Below, piece after piece: positions 36,738 to 49,180 of a stretch of DNA of 64,000 nucleotides; the first letter of the stretch is position 1; the number at the start of each line of letters is the position of its first letter. The stretch lies in NCBI RefSeq assembly GCF_036323735.1, contig NC_086029.1:14679816-14743815 (forward strand), given 5' to 3'. A program made the translations under genes and the position numbers. The notes under the pieces were generated by a model, which worked only from the letters and a program-made list of their open reading frames with translations, had not been told where the DNA came from and did no database searches. The stretch comes from Rattus norvegicus (Eukaryota > Chordata > Mammalia > Rodentia > Muridae).

Positions 36738-38914
36738 AAAATAAGCCTATCCTGTTTAATTTATACATTATTTATGTTATTGTAGTATAATATTGCTTAT
36801 TAAAGGAGGAAAATTACCATTAAACGGCACTAAATATTTGCTTTAAAAAATCTAAGGCTATGCCATTTTAAAGTAACAGTAATTGTTTTAATGTTAAAAT
36901 TAAATGCCACTGGGGACTGTTTCTTGATGTACTTTCATGTTTATGATAAGTACCTGTTCCAAGAGAAAAAGTGGATTTTATTTCAGATATTCTGAAATCC
37001 ATTCTCTAAATAGATAAGAACTGATTTTATTAGGACAACAATTTCAAATGTAAATAAATGCCCAGGATATCGTCCTGATGTGATCCTCCATGTGCCTTTA
37101 CAAACTGTTTTTTGCTGGTGCAAGAGGGTCACATGGGCAGGCCAGAGAGAACAGGCAGGAGAACTGAAATTCAACAGGAGATTATCGATGGAGAGTAAGA
37201 TCTGGCGTCTTAAAGGTGCCCTGGGATATTTGCTGTCAAAATCTAAGGGTTTCTGTTAAGAAAAAGCTCTCTTTTGTCTCAAACAATTATATGTTGAAGA
37301 AAAATAAGCTGAATCCTTCCATATTGAAAGTGTAAAGAGTACAACGGTCATTCATCAATGTGACAGACAGCATGCTTATATACAACACTTCAACTTTATG
37401 TAAAAAAGTTTCATCATTTTAAGGCAAAATTTTTTATTTTTATAACATGCTATTTTGCCAGTGAGAAAATTTTCACATAAAAATTTAAATTTATATGCCC
37501 AAGGTAAAAACTGTTCTCATTTCTTCTAATCTCAATGATGAAGCACCTCATATGTAAGGTCTATAATAGGACATCATAGTATTTCACAGTGATGTTATGA
37601 AATTAGTATAACCAAGACTTCTTAAGGAAGGACATTTCTAACTATAAATACTAACATATTGTTCTCATGGTATGGCTGAGACCATCTTTAACTTTAAGAA
37701 CTATTGGAATGAAAAGGATGGGGGGAGTTTGCATGTTTAAGGTGAGGAGAAATGAAAGGGAAGAATGAAAGGAAGAAGCTAGAGAAATTGTTGAAGAAAT
37801 CTTAAAATTCACTGCTTACACTCAACAAACCATTTCAAACTTGAGATCCAAGGGACAGATGGATGGGACATATAACAAGAAGGCCCACAGTAGATGGTCT
37901 GCAGTAGGAAAATGTGTGTTAGCTAGGTCATTTCAAAGAAGCTCCAATGTGGCCATCCAGATTCAGTGTTGCCATACTCAATGTCAGGGCAGCTTGGGGA
38001 GTAACATGATAGGTTTGTCTCCTTTGTACTGAAATAGTCACTTCCATTATTATGTATAAATGTGCACAAAGCTTTTACACTTTCCTGATTTAAACACCAC
38101 TGTACTTCAGGGTGAAAATGGTAACTGAATAAACTTAATTTTTCAGGTCTCAGTTTTGTTTGTTTGCTTCCTTTAGAATTTTGTTATGGACTTTTAACTA
38201 CTTTGCTTAAAATGTTTGATACCTTTTATTGATATTTTTTGCCTCTGCCAATTCACCCATATATCCTCCTGCCTCCCTATCTACCATCTTCATGTTCTTT
38301 TTCATTACCTGTCAAAAAAGAAAAGACAAAACAAACACACACACACAAAATAATAATAATAAAATAAATATACTAGATTAACTTCATTAATTCCTTAAGG
38401 TTCATCCTCGGTCTTGTTTCGCATCCAGTTGACTCATGAGTTTGACCTGCCTTTGAAGAAAATAAGGCAGAGGAGCAAAAGGGAATTGGGAAGGGAATTC
38501 TGAGACTGCTACATCTGATTCTAGCATCGCACATTTTGTCTTGTCTAGAAATCTATGTAGACTGCCCTATCCTGTCGGCACAACCCTTACCAAATCTTCT
38601 AATAAAGTTATCATCGCACAGAGTGTAACAAGTACTATTTGCTAAAGCCTTGCCTAGTACAGTAGTTGTCATACCTCCATATATTCAACATTCATGTTTC
38701 AACAATGGCTCCAATAGGAAAAATCAGTCATGATTATACCTGTTTTATTCCTCATTAAAGGAATTTGGAAGATGGATTACTTTATAAGACCATCTATTCG
38801 TTTATCATGGATTGAATAACCTACATTGTCCATGATGAAACAGGGAACTTTTATTGTACAATAGGGAAAATAACAAATTATTTCCAAACCAAAATGTTAA
38901 GAAAGTAATAAAAT
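36738..38914. other. AT-rich intronic DNA, no recognised element
   Basis: No repeat or coding region supported, apart from a short ACAC and (AATA)n stretch at 38332-38371. Confidence 0.5.
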
Positions 38915-39264
38915 GGGTTAGAGAGATGGTCAAGAGCACTTGTTACGCTTGCAGATCTCTCAGACATTGGATCACCAACCAGGCAGCATACACTAGCTAA
39001 GGTGAGGACCCCAACACATATACAGCAGAGGACTCCCGGGTCTGGGTTCAGTCAGAAAACATGCACCTAACCCTCAAGAGATTGGAGGCCCTAGGAAGTT
39101 TAGGGGTCAGGTGGGGTGGGGCTGGGGACATCCTCGTGGAGTGGCGGTAGGGTGGGGTGGGAACTGGGAGGAGGTTTGGGATGTGGAACAATCAGAGGGT
39201 GGACCGGAAGGGAATAAAATCTGGAGTATAAAAATAAATAAATAAAATAAATTAATAAAAAAAG
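38915..39264 (+). mobile_element. Chimera: B2 SINE head joined to Lx LINE-1 3' end
   Basis: 38915-38955 reads as the start of a B2 SINE (GGGTTAGAGAGATGGTCAAG, then AGCACTTGTTACGCTTGCAG) with its box A region shortened. At about 38955 it passes without a gap into Lx LINE-1 3' UTR (ACCAACCAGGCAGCATACAC, GGGTCTGGGTTCAGTCAGAA, CCCTCAAGAGATTGGAGGCC), ending in GGAATAAAATCTGGAGTATA and an A-rich tail. The same LINE-1 block is present at about 21950-22240. No clear target duplication was found. Confidence 0.7.
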
Positions 39265-39879
39265 AAACTAAGTTCCTAGCCCTCGCAACTATTCATAAAT
39301 TCATTTCCCTCGGAGAGTTTGAATTTTTCTCTTTTTCTTTTTTTAAAGCAAATCCTTACTAGAAAATTTATATATATATGCAAATATATATATATATATC
39401 ATGTGACAGATTATATATTATATATTTATATATGTTATAAAATATTTTATTATATAATTTTATACATTTAAAACACATAACCTATTGTGGCACTAAACTA
39501 AATTACTTAAAAACCTCAATACAGTCCTACTAACATAAGATGAAGCACAATGAACACAAACAAAAACATTGCAAAGGCATTATTATTACTATTATTATTA
39601 TTATTATTATGTACTTTTAAAGTATAAGACTGCTAAACACTGTCACACACAGTAGGTAACAGTCTAACAAAGTAATTTATTTTTATTGATCTATTTTATT
39701 ATCCATCAAAGAGGAAGAAAATTCTCTAGCATACAATTTTTAACCAAGGACTAAGAACCATGTTTATAACAAAAATATTTTAAAAGTACAGTGCAATAGA
39801 AGAGACATTATGTTCCTGCTCTGAAATTTTGGAGGGGTTTTGAGCAAAGGGGTTGTTTTTCTTTTTGTACTTTTTTTTT
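39265..39879. other. AT-rich intronic DNA with TA and ATT microsatellites
   Basis: TA-rich tract at about 39369-39470, including TATATATATATAT runs, and (ATT)n at 39582-39611. Otherwise nothing recognised. Confidence 0.6.
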
Positions 39880-40775
39880 GTATTACTTTTATTTTTTTTA
39901 CACTCCAGTCATTAACCCCCTCTCATCTGTCCTCCCACAGTTCCTCATCCCATTATGCCTCCCACCTGTCTCTAGTCATCTAGTAGGATGTCCTCAGCCA
40001 CCCGCCCACCCACCCACCAGCTACCAGATCTCCCCATTCCCTGGGGCTTCAGGTCTCTCAAGGCTTAGTCACTTCTCCCACTGAGGCCAGAGTAGAGGGT
40101 CTTCCGATGTTTATGTGTCAAGGGCCACTTATCAGCTAGTTTTTGCTGCCTAGTTGATGTCTCAGTGTCTGAGAGATCTCAGGGATCCAGGTTAGTTGAG
40201 ACTGCGGTCTTCCTATGGGGCTACCCTCCTCCTCAGCTTCTTCCAGCCTTTCCCTAATCAACCACAGGGGTCCCCGATTTCAGTCCACTGTTGGGTATAA
40301 TTGCCTACATCTGTCTCAGATGCTTGTTGGTCCTTTCAGAGGGCAGCCATGCTAGGTTCCTGTCTGTAAGCACACCATAGCATCAGTAATAGTGTCAGGC
40401 CTTGGGGCCTCCCTTAAAATGGATCCAAATTTGGGCTGGTCACTGGACTTTTTTTCCCTCAGTCTCTTTTCTATTTTTGTCCCTGCAGTTCTTTTATACA
40501 GGAACTATTCTGGGTCAGAGATTTTGACAATAGGAAGGCAACCCCGTTTCTCCCCTGCCTTTTTTTACTGGAGATAGACTCTCTACAAATTCCCTCTCCC
40601 CACTGTTGAGCTTTTTACCTAAGGTCCCTCACTTAGAGTCCTGAAAGTCTCTTACCTACCAGGTCTCTGGAACATTCTAGAGGGTCCCCCCATCTCCCAC
40701 CCTCTGAGGTTGCATATTTCCATTAATTCTGCTAGTCGGGGCTTCTCTCCTGTTCTCCTGATACCTGAAAGTTAT
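39880..40775 (-). mobile_element. Lx-type LINE-1 3' UTR, minus strand
   Basis: T-rich left end (inverted tail), then inverted LINE-1 3' UTR blocks: GGCCTTGGGGCCTCCCTTAA, AACTATTCTGGGTCAGAGAT, AGTCCTGAAAGTCTCTTACC and AGGTTGCATATTTCCATTAA. It is 5' truncated near 40775. The plus-strand open frames inside are not genes. Confidence 0.85.
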
Positions 40776-41285
40776 CAAAACTTTTCACTTTCCACTTACT
40801 TGATGTCACAAAGTGGATAACACTATTTAAAGTGTAAAATAATCACCTTATTTTGAAAGAGATGGTAATCATCAATATAATTACATGTTTATAAATAAAA
40901 CAATAAGGTAGTTAAGTGTCAACAAAAGACACCTATAGCTGGGTGAGATGCTGGGCGCAGGTTGTGGTTCTGGGCTGGGTGGTACAAGTTTGTGACCCAG
41001 AGCTTTAGAGTAAGCACAGGGAGATGCAAAGTTAAAGCCATAGTGAAATGACACCTCAAAAAGTCATGAGAAAAACACAAGTGATTATGGGGTGTCCAGT
41101 CCCAATAGACATGTTTATAACACAAATCCCGCACTTAGACTCAGGGAATATCATGAAAGAAAGGCAGAAAGGTTGTAACAGCCAGAGAAAGCAGAAAATT
41201 TGATGTGAAATTTTGTCTTCCACAAATGAAGTGAAGATTCACAAGTGATACTTAAAGCTGTGGCTGCCTTAACAAAACGTGAACA
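40776..41285. other. Intronic DNA with a possible B1-like relic
   Basis: About 40973-41065 (GGGCTGGGTGGTACAAGTTT to GAAATGACACCTCAAAAAG) may be a very diverged B1 on the plus strand. Nothing else recognised. Confidence 0.35.
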
Positions 41286-41385
41286 AGGACAGGTAGACAT
41301 GCTACCATAGAGGACAGGTAGACATGCTACCATAGAGGACAGGTAGACATGCTACCATAGAGGACAGGTAGACATGCTACCATAG
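41286..41385. repeat. Minisatellite: four perfect 25-bp units
   Basis: The unit starts AGGACAGGTAGACATGCTAC and is repeated at 41286, 41311, 41336 and 41361 with no mismatch between copies. The array ends abruptly in AGGGGAGATCTC. Confidence 0.98.
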
Positions 41386-42540
41386 AGGGGAGATCTCATG
41401 GGATTCCTAGACACACTAGAGATACATTCAAAAAATTAGCTTCTGCAAGGGAACCAATAACTTTAAAGGAGGAAAGGAATCCTTTTTCATTTCTAAATAC
41501 CCATCATGTTCTGCATGCCCAATTACTGTGGTCAGCTAGCCACAGACATCTAAAGAGAAAAAATACTCAACCTCATGATAGAGATTAATATTAAGGTTTC
41601 AAAATGAAATACTTGGAAGATGATGAACAAATATTTAAGAATATTATCTGTCTAACTCACTGGTAACTGTAAAATTATAAAATATAATTAGCATATTAAC
41701 AAGGTTCAATAATGTATATAATTGACTAATAAACTATATTATAAAATTTAAAGTGAATTGTCAATTTCTCAGTTTATTTTTTCAAAAAATCAATTTCAAA
41801 CAATGTCTTCAGGGTAAGGAAATATGAATTATATTTATTAAATTTTCTTTTTATGAAGTGAATAGTTTTAGTTAGATGAAAATGAAAAGAAGCAATTTTA
41901 ACCAAACAAAATACTATGATTATATTTACTGTCTAATATTAAAATAAAGGCTGCAATTTTCAACACTTTGTATAAACTTAATTTAAGGACTTATTTGCTT
42001 TCTGCAAATGGCAAATGGAAATCCCAATATTTGTCTAAAAAGTGAGGGACTGGAAAGAATTGGCAAGAATACGAAAAAGAACAAAATCAGCCCAGAATAT
42101 TACTGGAACAGAGAATGTGGGTGTCAAATTAATCTTGGGTGTCATGCAGATCAATCAAGCCATGAAATACTTGGGAAGGTGCATGCTAAGGGAATGCTTT
42201 TAATACATATTGAGTGTTGTCAGAAGTCATTGAAACTTCACGCATGAGGTACACAGTAATCAGATTTGTTTCAAAGTCCATTCTTGCAATGTGAGGAAAA
42301 TGTATGGATCAGAGTCAGGAGGCAACAGAGAGAAGTCTGTGGAAGGAATCATAGCAAGAGCTGAGAGGACATAAATAGACAAATTGTTACAGATACAGAA
42401 CCATAATCTGCTGAGTTATTTTGCAGTAATATTGATGAGTGTATGAGATATAATGAGGGATGCACTATAATAAATGAAATCTCACAGTTTTGATAGTTAG
42501 GTTAAATCACCTGGCTGCAGATTGTTACATGTCACATACA

Positions 42541-42541
<1 letters not shown>
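41386..42541. other. AT-rich intronic DNA, nothing recognised
   Basis: The 79-codon plus frame at 42008-42247 has no domain, no splice support and no recognisable relative. It is regarded as chance. Confidence 0.5.

Positions 42542-42589
<48 letters not shown>
42542..42589. repeat. (CA)n microsatellite
   Basis: Pure CA dinucleotides, about 24 units. Confidence 0.97.
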
Positions 42590-42593
<4 letters not shown>

Positions 42594-45500
42594 AAAATAT
42601 ATAATATGTATTTGAAGAAACAATTAGGATCACACTCCATATAGTTTTGTTTTCAAAGTAGTCCAAATTACTAATGTTTGAAAAATATTTTGATGTGTTG
42701 TTTGATTGACCTCAGAACATTTAAATTCTGCTTTCATTTGCAAGACATTTGGCTCTGAAGCAGAAAAACATGCCCCATGGATTCTATTACGGCTTTCTTG
42801 TTTGCTAATGCATAATCTATGTGATAAAGCAGAAGAGAAATTATGAAAAGATCTGCACTATGTACTATGCTATTAGGCTAACAATTTATAACCATTCTTA
42901 CTGCTGAAACACTGGGGGTATTTGATTTCGCTGGGTACATACTAATATTATAATGCAGATGTGAACTACTACAGTTTTAATCCTGACTCTGCCAGTTCCT
43001 GTTATATAACTGGGTCAGTTACAAGGCGTCCCCATGCTTTATGTTCTTTGCCCATAAGATGGCAATAGTTGAAAAATGTTAATAGGGTTCCATGAGTCTT
43101 ATATGAATGTCTTAAAATGTATGCATATTAGAATTTACTGGAGTAATATTTTACCTGAATAATTAAATAACTCAATAATGTGCACAACTGTTTGTATATA
43201 TACGAAACAAGCGAGTTTGTTAGTATATTAGTATATTAGAATAAGGTTAAACCACACTCAACTTTTCTTATTTTCCTTTTTTTGAAGAGTTTGTTCCTTG
43301 GAGTATCCTGTTACTTATCCTTCTCTATTAAACTTATATCTTCACAATTAAAAAAATACAACACAAAATGTCTTTCCCATCCCAAAGCTAGTTATTGATA
43401 AAGAGGTGACAAGCCCTTTGTTATAACCAATACTTACAACTATTGAGATTTTCTATTTCTATATAACTTGTCTCTAAATCCATACACATGGTAGGGTAAA
43501 TTTCACTCTTTGACAAAATGTCAGTTTATCTGGTCACACCTAATATGCTATGCTTTTCCTGTCTTCTGAAATCCTTGTGTTTCCTCGGGAAGAAGAAAAG
43601 GAAAGTAGACCCCCTCAGAGCTAACTGCAATGACTTTGTAGCTCAAAGCCTCTGTGTCTTTAAGGAGGAGATTCACCCTGTCAAACCTTGATAAGGCAAG
43701 TTTTCCCTTTTACTTTGGAGGCTGCCATATCCACCAGCAAACGCTTCCAAACTTGGCTGCCTTCCTTCCCTCCACATCTTAACCTCACTGTGGGAAAGGA
43801 GCTTTTCTTGATCGAGTTTCAAAACCCATATGACTTCGTGATCTTTTAGTTTTCTAAGTCTCATTTCTTAATAAGTACAGAACCGTGGCTTAGGTGACAG
43901 TCGTCCTTCCAGCCCTCTGAAACTTGCCCCAGTCTTCTGCATCATGTTGGCACTGACCAAAGTCTCCTCTGATAGTTTTTTTTCTTTTTCTTTTTTTTGA
44001 CAGTTAATGAGAAGGAAAAGGCTGTAGCTATTAGTCTAAATCCTAGGGGATAAGTATCCAGAGTATGGAAACCACATTCACATATGGCAGTAATTGGCAG
44101 GCTCTTCTAGGTGATCATAGAGTTGAGCCCAAAGTCCAATGGATACTTGCATAATTCCTTAGTGCAAAATAGGAAACTCTTTTGTGTAGGCGAAGTGTGT
44201 ACATTTTAATGCATGATTGCTCTTCTTCCGCCCCTCCCCCCATGGACTTTTCTGATGAAACAGACTCATCTGAATCCAATAAGTTAAAATGTATAGCCTT
44301 CTAAAAAAATTCCAGGCATGTTTTTAAAGTAGTTTTAACCACTAGACATAGAGTAGTCAGATTCACTCTGCGGGATGTACTTGGGATTTAAGTGAACAGA
44401 AGACAATACATTTGCCTATCTCTGGTGTCATAAACCTGGGAGTAGCAGGCCAGCTCCATAAATAACTTTCCATCAAGAAACTTAGGGACATTTACAGAAG
44501 GGCTTTAATTTAACAGCACTTCCTGTTCATTTGTGAGAAGCAGTACAGCATTCCACCTCACTCAGTCAGCCCCACATTGACTATGTAAGGCTTTGGGTTT
44601 CTGTGTGTGCACGTATTTATGCTTGTAATCCTGCTCCCAGCTTCATACTGGTTTCTGGGGCTGTTATTCTTCCTTGGGCTTCCCTACAGTCTTATTCTCT
44701 TTGCTCCCTCTTGCTATTTGATTTAACATTCCTTAGACTGTGGGTAAGCAGGAAAGAAGGATAATATTTTTGCCACTAAAACAATAGCTCACATTACAAG
44801 AAAGTACTGCACCCTCATATTCCAGCACTGACTTCACGGCGAGATGTTTCTTAGTGTAAGGGCTGCTGTGATTGTTTTGAAGTATATCCATGGCTTCTTT
44901 AGTCAATTGTGTGTTTTCCAATTGGAAGAAGAGGCTCCTCCCATCTTTCCATGATATACATGACTAGCTGAGGACTGTTGCACTGTGAAGAAATCTTTCC
45001 CATCACAGAGCCCAAGGATGATAGACAAAACAACAGACCTTCTCCCCCTTCTACACGTGACTTATTTGCTCTCACAACATTGAACTTCAAGGGTAGCTAA
45101 CAATTTGTTCTTGGACAAATTCATATGTTAAGAATGTGCTTCTGACAATATTTAAATCCATTTACACTGTGGATATAATGAAATCTGGGAAGAGTGTCAT
45201 TTAACAAGCCAGTGAGATATAAACAATCAGACATCTACCCTTCAGATCAGAGTATCTATCAATGCTTCCTTGATCAACTATTATAGGTATGATGTTATGT
45301 TTTCAGCAGCTACAGTGATGTGGTATTATTTTAAAGATTCCCTGTTCATGTTAACTATAGGCAGTTACAACAACCAGTCATAGAGAAAGTTACTCGTCTA
45401 TAAGAAATGTTATTTTATTCATATTCCAAATTATTTTTTTAGGATATTAAAATTTTCCAAGGAGTTGTGTGATGTTATATATCTGTATTCATTGCTGGTA

Positions 45501-48259
45501 TTCTCAGCACGATGGGTTTTTTCTATTCTAGATACTAAGTAGGTACATAATGAATTTATGTAAGAAGGAAAACTCTTGCTATGCTGGCATATAGCACATA
45601 TATATATATATATAACACCTAACAGGGTTGCTTTATTTTAAAATGCCGCATCACAGAATAAACAGACATTCACCTCTACTTAGCATTTGTCTCCCAGAAT
45701 TAGAAGACAGCTCAGTGATTAAAGAAGAGGATATGTTTCCCCTCAAGCAAAGATAATGTCTCCATAGTCACCTTTACTTTCTTATTTCAAGTTCCTCTTT
45801 TATTAGTGCAAATTCTATTCCTTTGTGTCAACTCTAACTTGAAAATTAAACACCTTTGGGGACACCAGGGAATAGCATGAGATGAACACCATTCTGACCA
45901 CAGCTGGAGTCTAGCAGGATGCTGCTGTAACAGCTCAAGTGAATGGCATGGGTGTCACGAAAAGATAATGGCAGGGAGTTGGCACTTTCATCTGCTTTAG
46001 CAGCTATCTGATTATTTTTTACTTAAGTGTAGATATGTGCTCCTTCCTTCTAGTTGTTACTAATAAGCCTGGTAATTTAATACTAAATAAGAAAGAAGGA
46101 TTAGGTTTATACATTTATTTTAATATCAGAAATTTTCCCATGTTCAGAATCCTCACTATTTTGAACATATCAGTTACTTACACATCTTCATTATAATCCT
46201 AGAAAATTGGCTTATAAATAAAGATATACACTATATTTTATATAGTATCTCTATAATATGCAATATTATTTTGTCAAGACAATCCTCAAAGTATTTTAAG
46301 TTTATCTAAGTATTTATAGACTACAGGTTGAAATTAGGACATCGACATTTAGACTGAAGGAGAAACCTGATTAAGCCTTCCATTCTGAAGAGTGTGTCTG
46401 GTAATTTGGACTTCTGAAAGTCAAAAGCCACTTAAACTCTTTATTACACTACTTGTACCAATCTGACGCTATGGTTATTACATACAATGTAAATCTATTC
46501 TCATGGATGTTTTGTCTTGGGAACCAGGCCTCTTCTAAATGAGATTGTGATGTGTGTTATCTAAGTTTTTAAGCTTCCTTTTCTCTTCATCTTTTTCTTG
46601 CTAGAAAATGCACCACAATGCTTCCATGTTGAAATGTAACCCTCTTGCCATGAATGTTATATTATCACCTCCTCTCACTTGTGTTGTGACACTGTTAATG
46701 CATTGAGAAAATGAATCAAGTTCTACATATGACCTGTTAGTATGATTAAACATACTAACATGAACATGGTAACAGCGATTGAAACAGATGAATTCTTTTC
46801 TATCTGTTTAATTGCCTAGATTACATGCCATGATATTAGCCTCCTCTTCAATCTCTGCCTTCCTCTGTTCTATAGTCTCACTCATACTTCCCAATAGTTA
46901 TTTCCTTTTTATGATACAATGAAGAAAAAAGAAAAAGGACATTTACTAACAAAAGTTCTCAAACTGTCCTTAATTTTAGAACCAATGGTACTGAGAAAGA
47001 AAAGCAAGAAGAAATGAATGAGATCTATAGATATTACATGTCAATAGTCTTATTTGTATCCAGTAAAATATCAGTTGCCATTTCCCTGGTCCTGGACAGC
47101 ATACAACCCTGATTTTGCTAAATTGACAAATAAGATTCACATAATGCAATTATTTAAATAAATACCATGACAGCCAATAAAATAGAGATAAGATAAAATG
47201 ACTGTTAATCACCATTATCACATGACTTATCTCTCTAACCACAATGTACATGTGGCACATTTTTGTTGTTTGTATGGGGTAATTATTATTTTGACCCATT
47301 ATAATTAATTCTGCTTGGCCTGTGCAAAATCAGAATGCTGCTACTATGCCATTATTTAGGGACCATAAGGATAACTTCTCTGATGAGAACTGGATTGATG
47401 TCTGATAATTTTTTTCAAGAATCTTGTAGTCTATAATCTCATTGTAGGAACCAAATGGGGGCTCAGAACCTGAAAGATTTCCATTAAGGGCCAAATGTAC
47501 CAGGTGAAAATGATTTGACACAGTGTCTGAAAGACATTAAGACAATTAAACTACTCAAACCATTCTGATATGTACTTTCTCAAGCAACAGAAAAAAAATC
47601 ATATCAAAAGATGGAAAGTTGCTTAGGAAGTTACATCCTTCATAATTATTAATAATGTTCAAAATAATACCTTAAATTTCCATCTCAGGAAGAGAGTAGT
47701 AAATTTTCTGTTCGCTATGGAAACCAGGATCTCCCATCACCAACAGGAAGGCTTTATAGAGTACCTCTTCAAGTTACTATAGTCTTTTATGAGCAAGTCT
47801 GATTGTAAAATATGTTACACAAAATCAATAATAAAAATATTCATATGATCCAAGGCTCTCCCAAATTAAACCTGACTGGGTCATGGCAGTAGGCTGATGT
47901 CTGGAATGCAAGTAATAATACTATATTATTGATGCACGTCAAATAACGGAATTTGTTACAAATTAATTCATCCTAACCTAATTAACCCTGTGTGCAATAT
48001 TATATGAATTCCAGACAAGCCCTGTTTTGCTCTGGCCATAAAACTAGAAAAGACAGAATTTCAACCCATAAAAATTGCCATTTAAGCCACTTAGAAACCT
48101 CAAAGAATATTGCTTATGAAGGAAAGAGGTAGAAGAAGGCATTACCTCACCTGCTTGAGTGACTTTCGGTATAACGTAAAAATGTTCTCTAACGTTTTCA
48201 ATTGTACAAATAATCTTAGGAATTACCTGGTTTCATACCAATACAACACTACACTTTTT

Positions 48260-48262
<3 letters not shown>
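42590..48262. other. AT-rich intronic DNA, no recognised element
   Basis: About 5.7 kb without a repeat family or coding region I can support, apart from a short TA run at 45597-45613. It is the longest stretch here with no recognisable transposon, so very old or conserved elements could be missed. Confidence 0.5.

Positions 48263-48302
<40 letters not shown>
48263..48302. repeat. (CA)n microsatellite
   Basis: Pure CA dinucleotides, about 20 units. Confidence 0.97.
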
Positions 48303-48309
<7 letters not shown>

Positions 48310-49049
48310 GTTAGAGCCAGGAATGGAGAAACTTTGCCATCTTTGATCTGCTAGTACAAAAATGATTGTTTTATGTCTAAGACACCTTATAGTTCTGACT
48401 TTTCAGGCTCATATATATCAAGCTTTATTTATCACTGTATGTACAACCATTAGGATTGACCTTCATACAATCAGTGCGAAGGTTATAAATTACTTTTATT
48501 GCATTTTACTGCTTCTCTTTATCTCTTTCTTTGCACATCCTTTTCTCCATGCTCATTTTCCAATAACCCACTTGTCCCTTGGCAGGATAGGGCACATTTA
48601 AACACAGCGAAGTCTAAGCTCCTAGAATATTCCCCACCTTGATATGCAGCAGTCTTTTCCTTCTGACCAGCTGGGATGCTCATGAGCTTCAACCGCTAGT
48701 TTCCTTATCACTTAAAGAACAGTCATGGCAACTCAGAGAAAAGGTTTATTTATGTATTTATGGAATTCTCTTAAAATCTCAGCCTGATTTTCTGTGATCA
48801 CCTTTCTTATCCCACTAAGACATTTTCTTACTAATCACAAAGAATCTATATTTTGTAGTTTTCTGTAAACTTATCAGTTACAATCATTTAAGTTACGATC
48901 ATTTAAAAAATGGGAGAAAACGGATCTGGCAAAATAGATTGTCTGAAGATAGTATGTAGATAGTTGTCATTGGCTTTTGGTATTTCCCGCTTTCTTTGTG
49001 ATCTTATAACACTCACTCAACGCTCTGAGCTTAATTTCATGGGTATAAT
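48303..49049. other. Intronic DNA, nothing recognised
   Basis: No supported feature. Confidence 0.5.
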
Positions 49050-49180
49050 ATGTATCTCAATGAGAAACAGTAGCACACATCTACAATCTCAGTTACAAAG
49101 AGACTGAGGCAAGAAGGTTAATTTTGGGCCAAGCTTGGCAATACATAAAATTTCTGTCAGAAATAAGGAAAGAAGATGGG
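49050..49180 (+). mobile_element. Degenerate B1/PB1-like SINE
   Basis: Shows a B1-like order: AGTAGCACACATCTACAATC, then GACTGAGGCAAGAAGG, then GGCCAAGCTTGGCAATACAT, before an A-rich end. Highly diverged, and the family is uncertain. Confidence 0.5.

Noticed and set aside
41286..41385. CRISPR-like array
   Set aside because: Direct tandem units without spacers in a mammalian intron; it is a minisatellite.
42008..42247. 79-codon plus-strand frame as a possible small gene
   Set aside because: No recognisable domain, no splice or promoter support, and its length is within chance for this much sequence.
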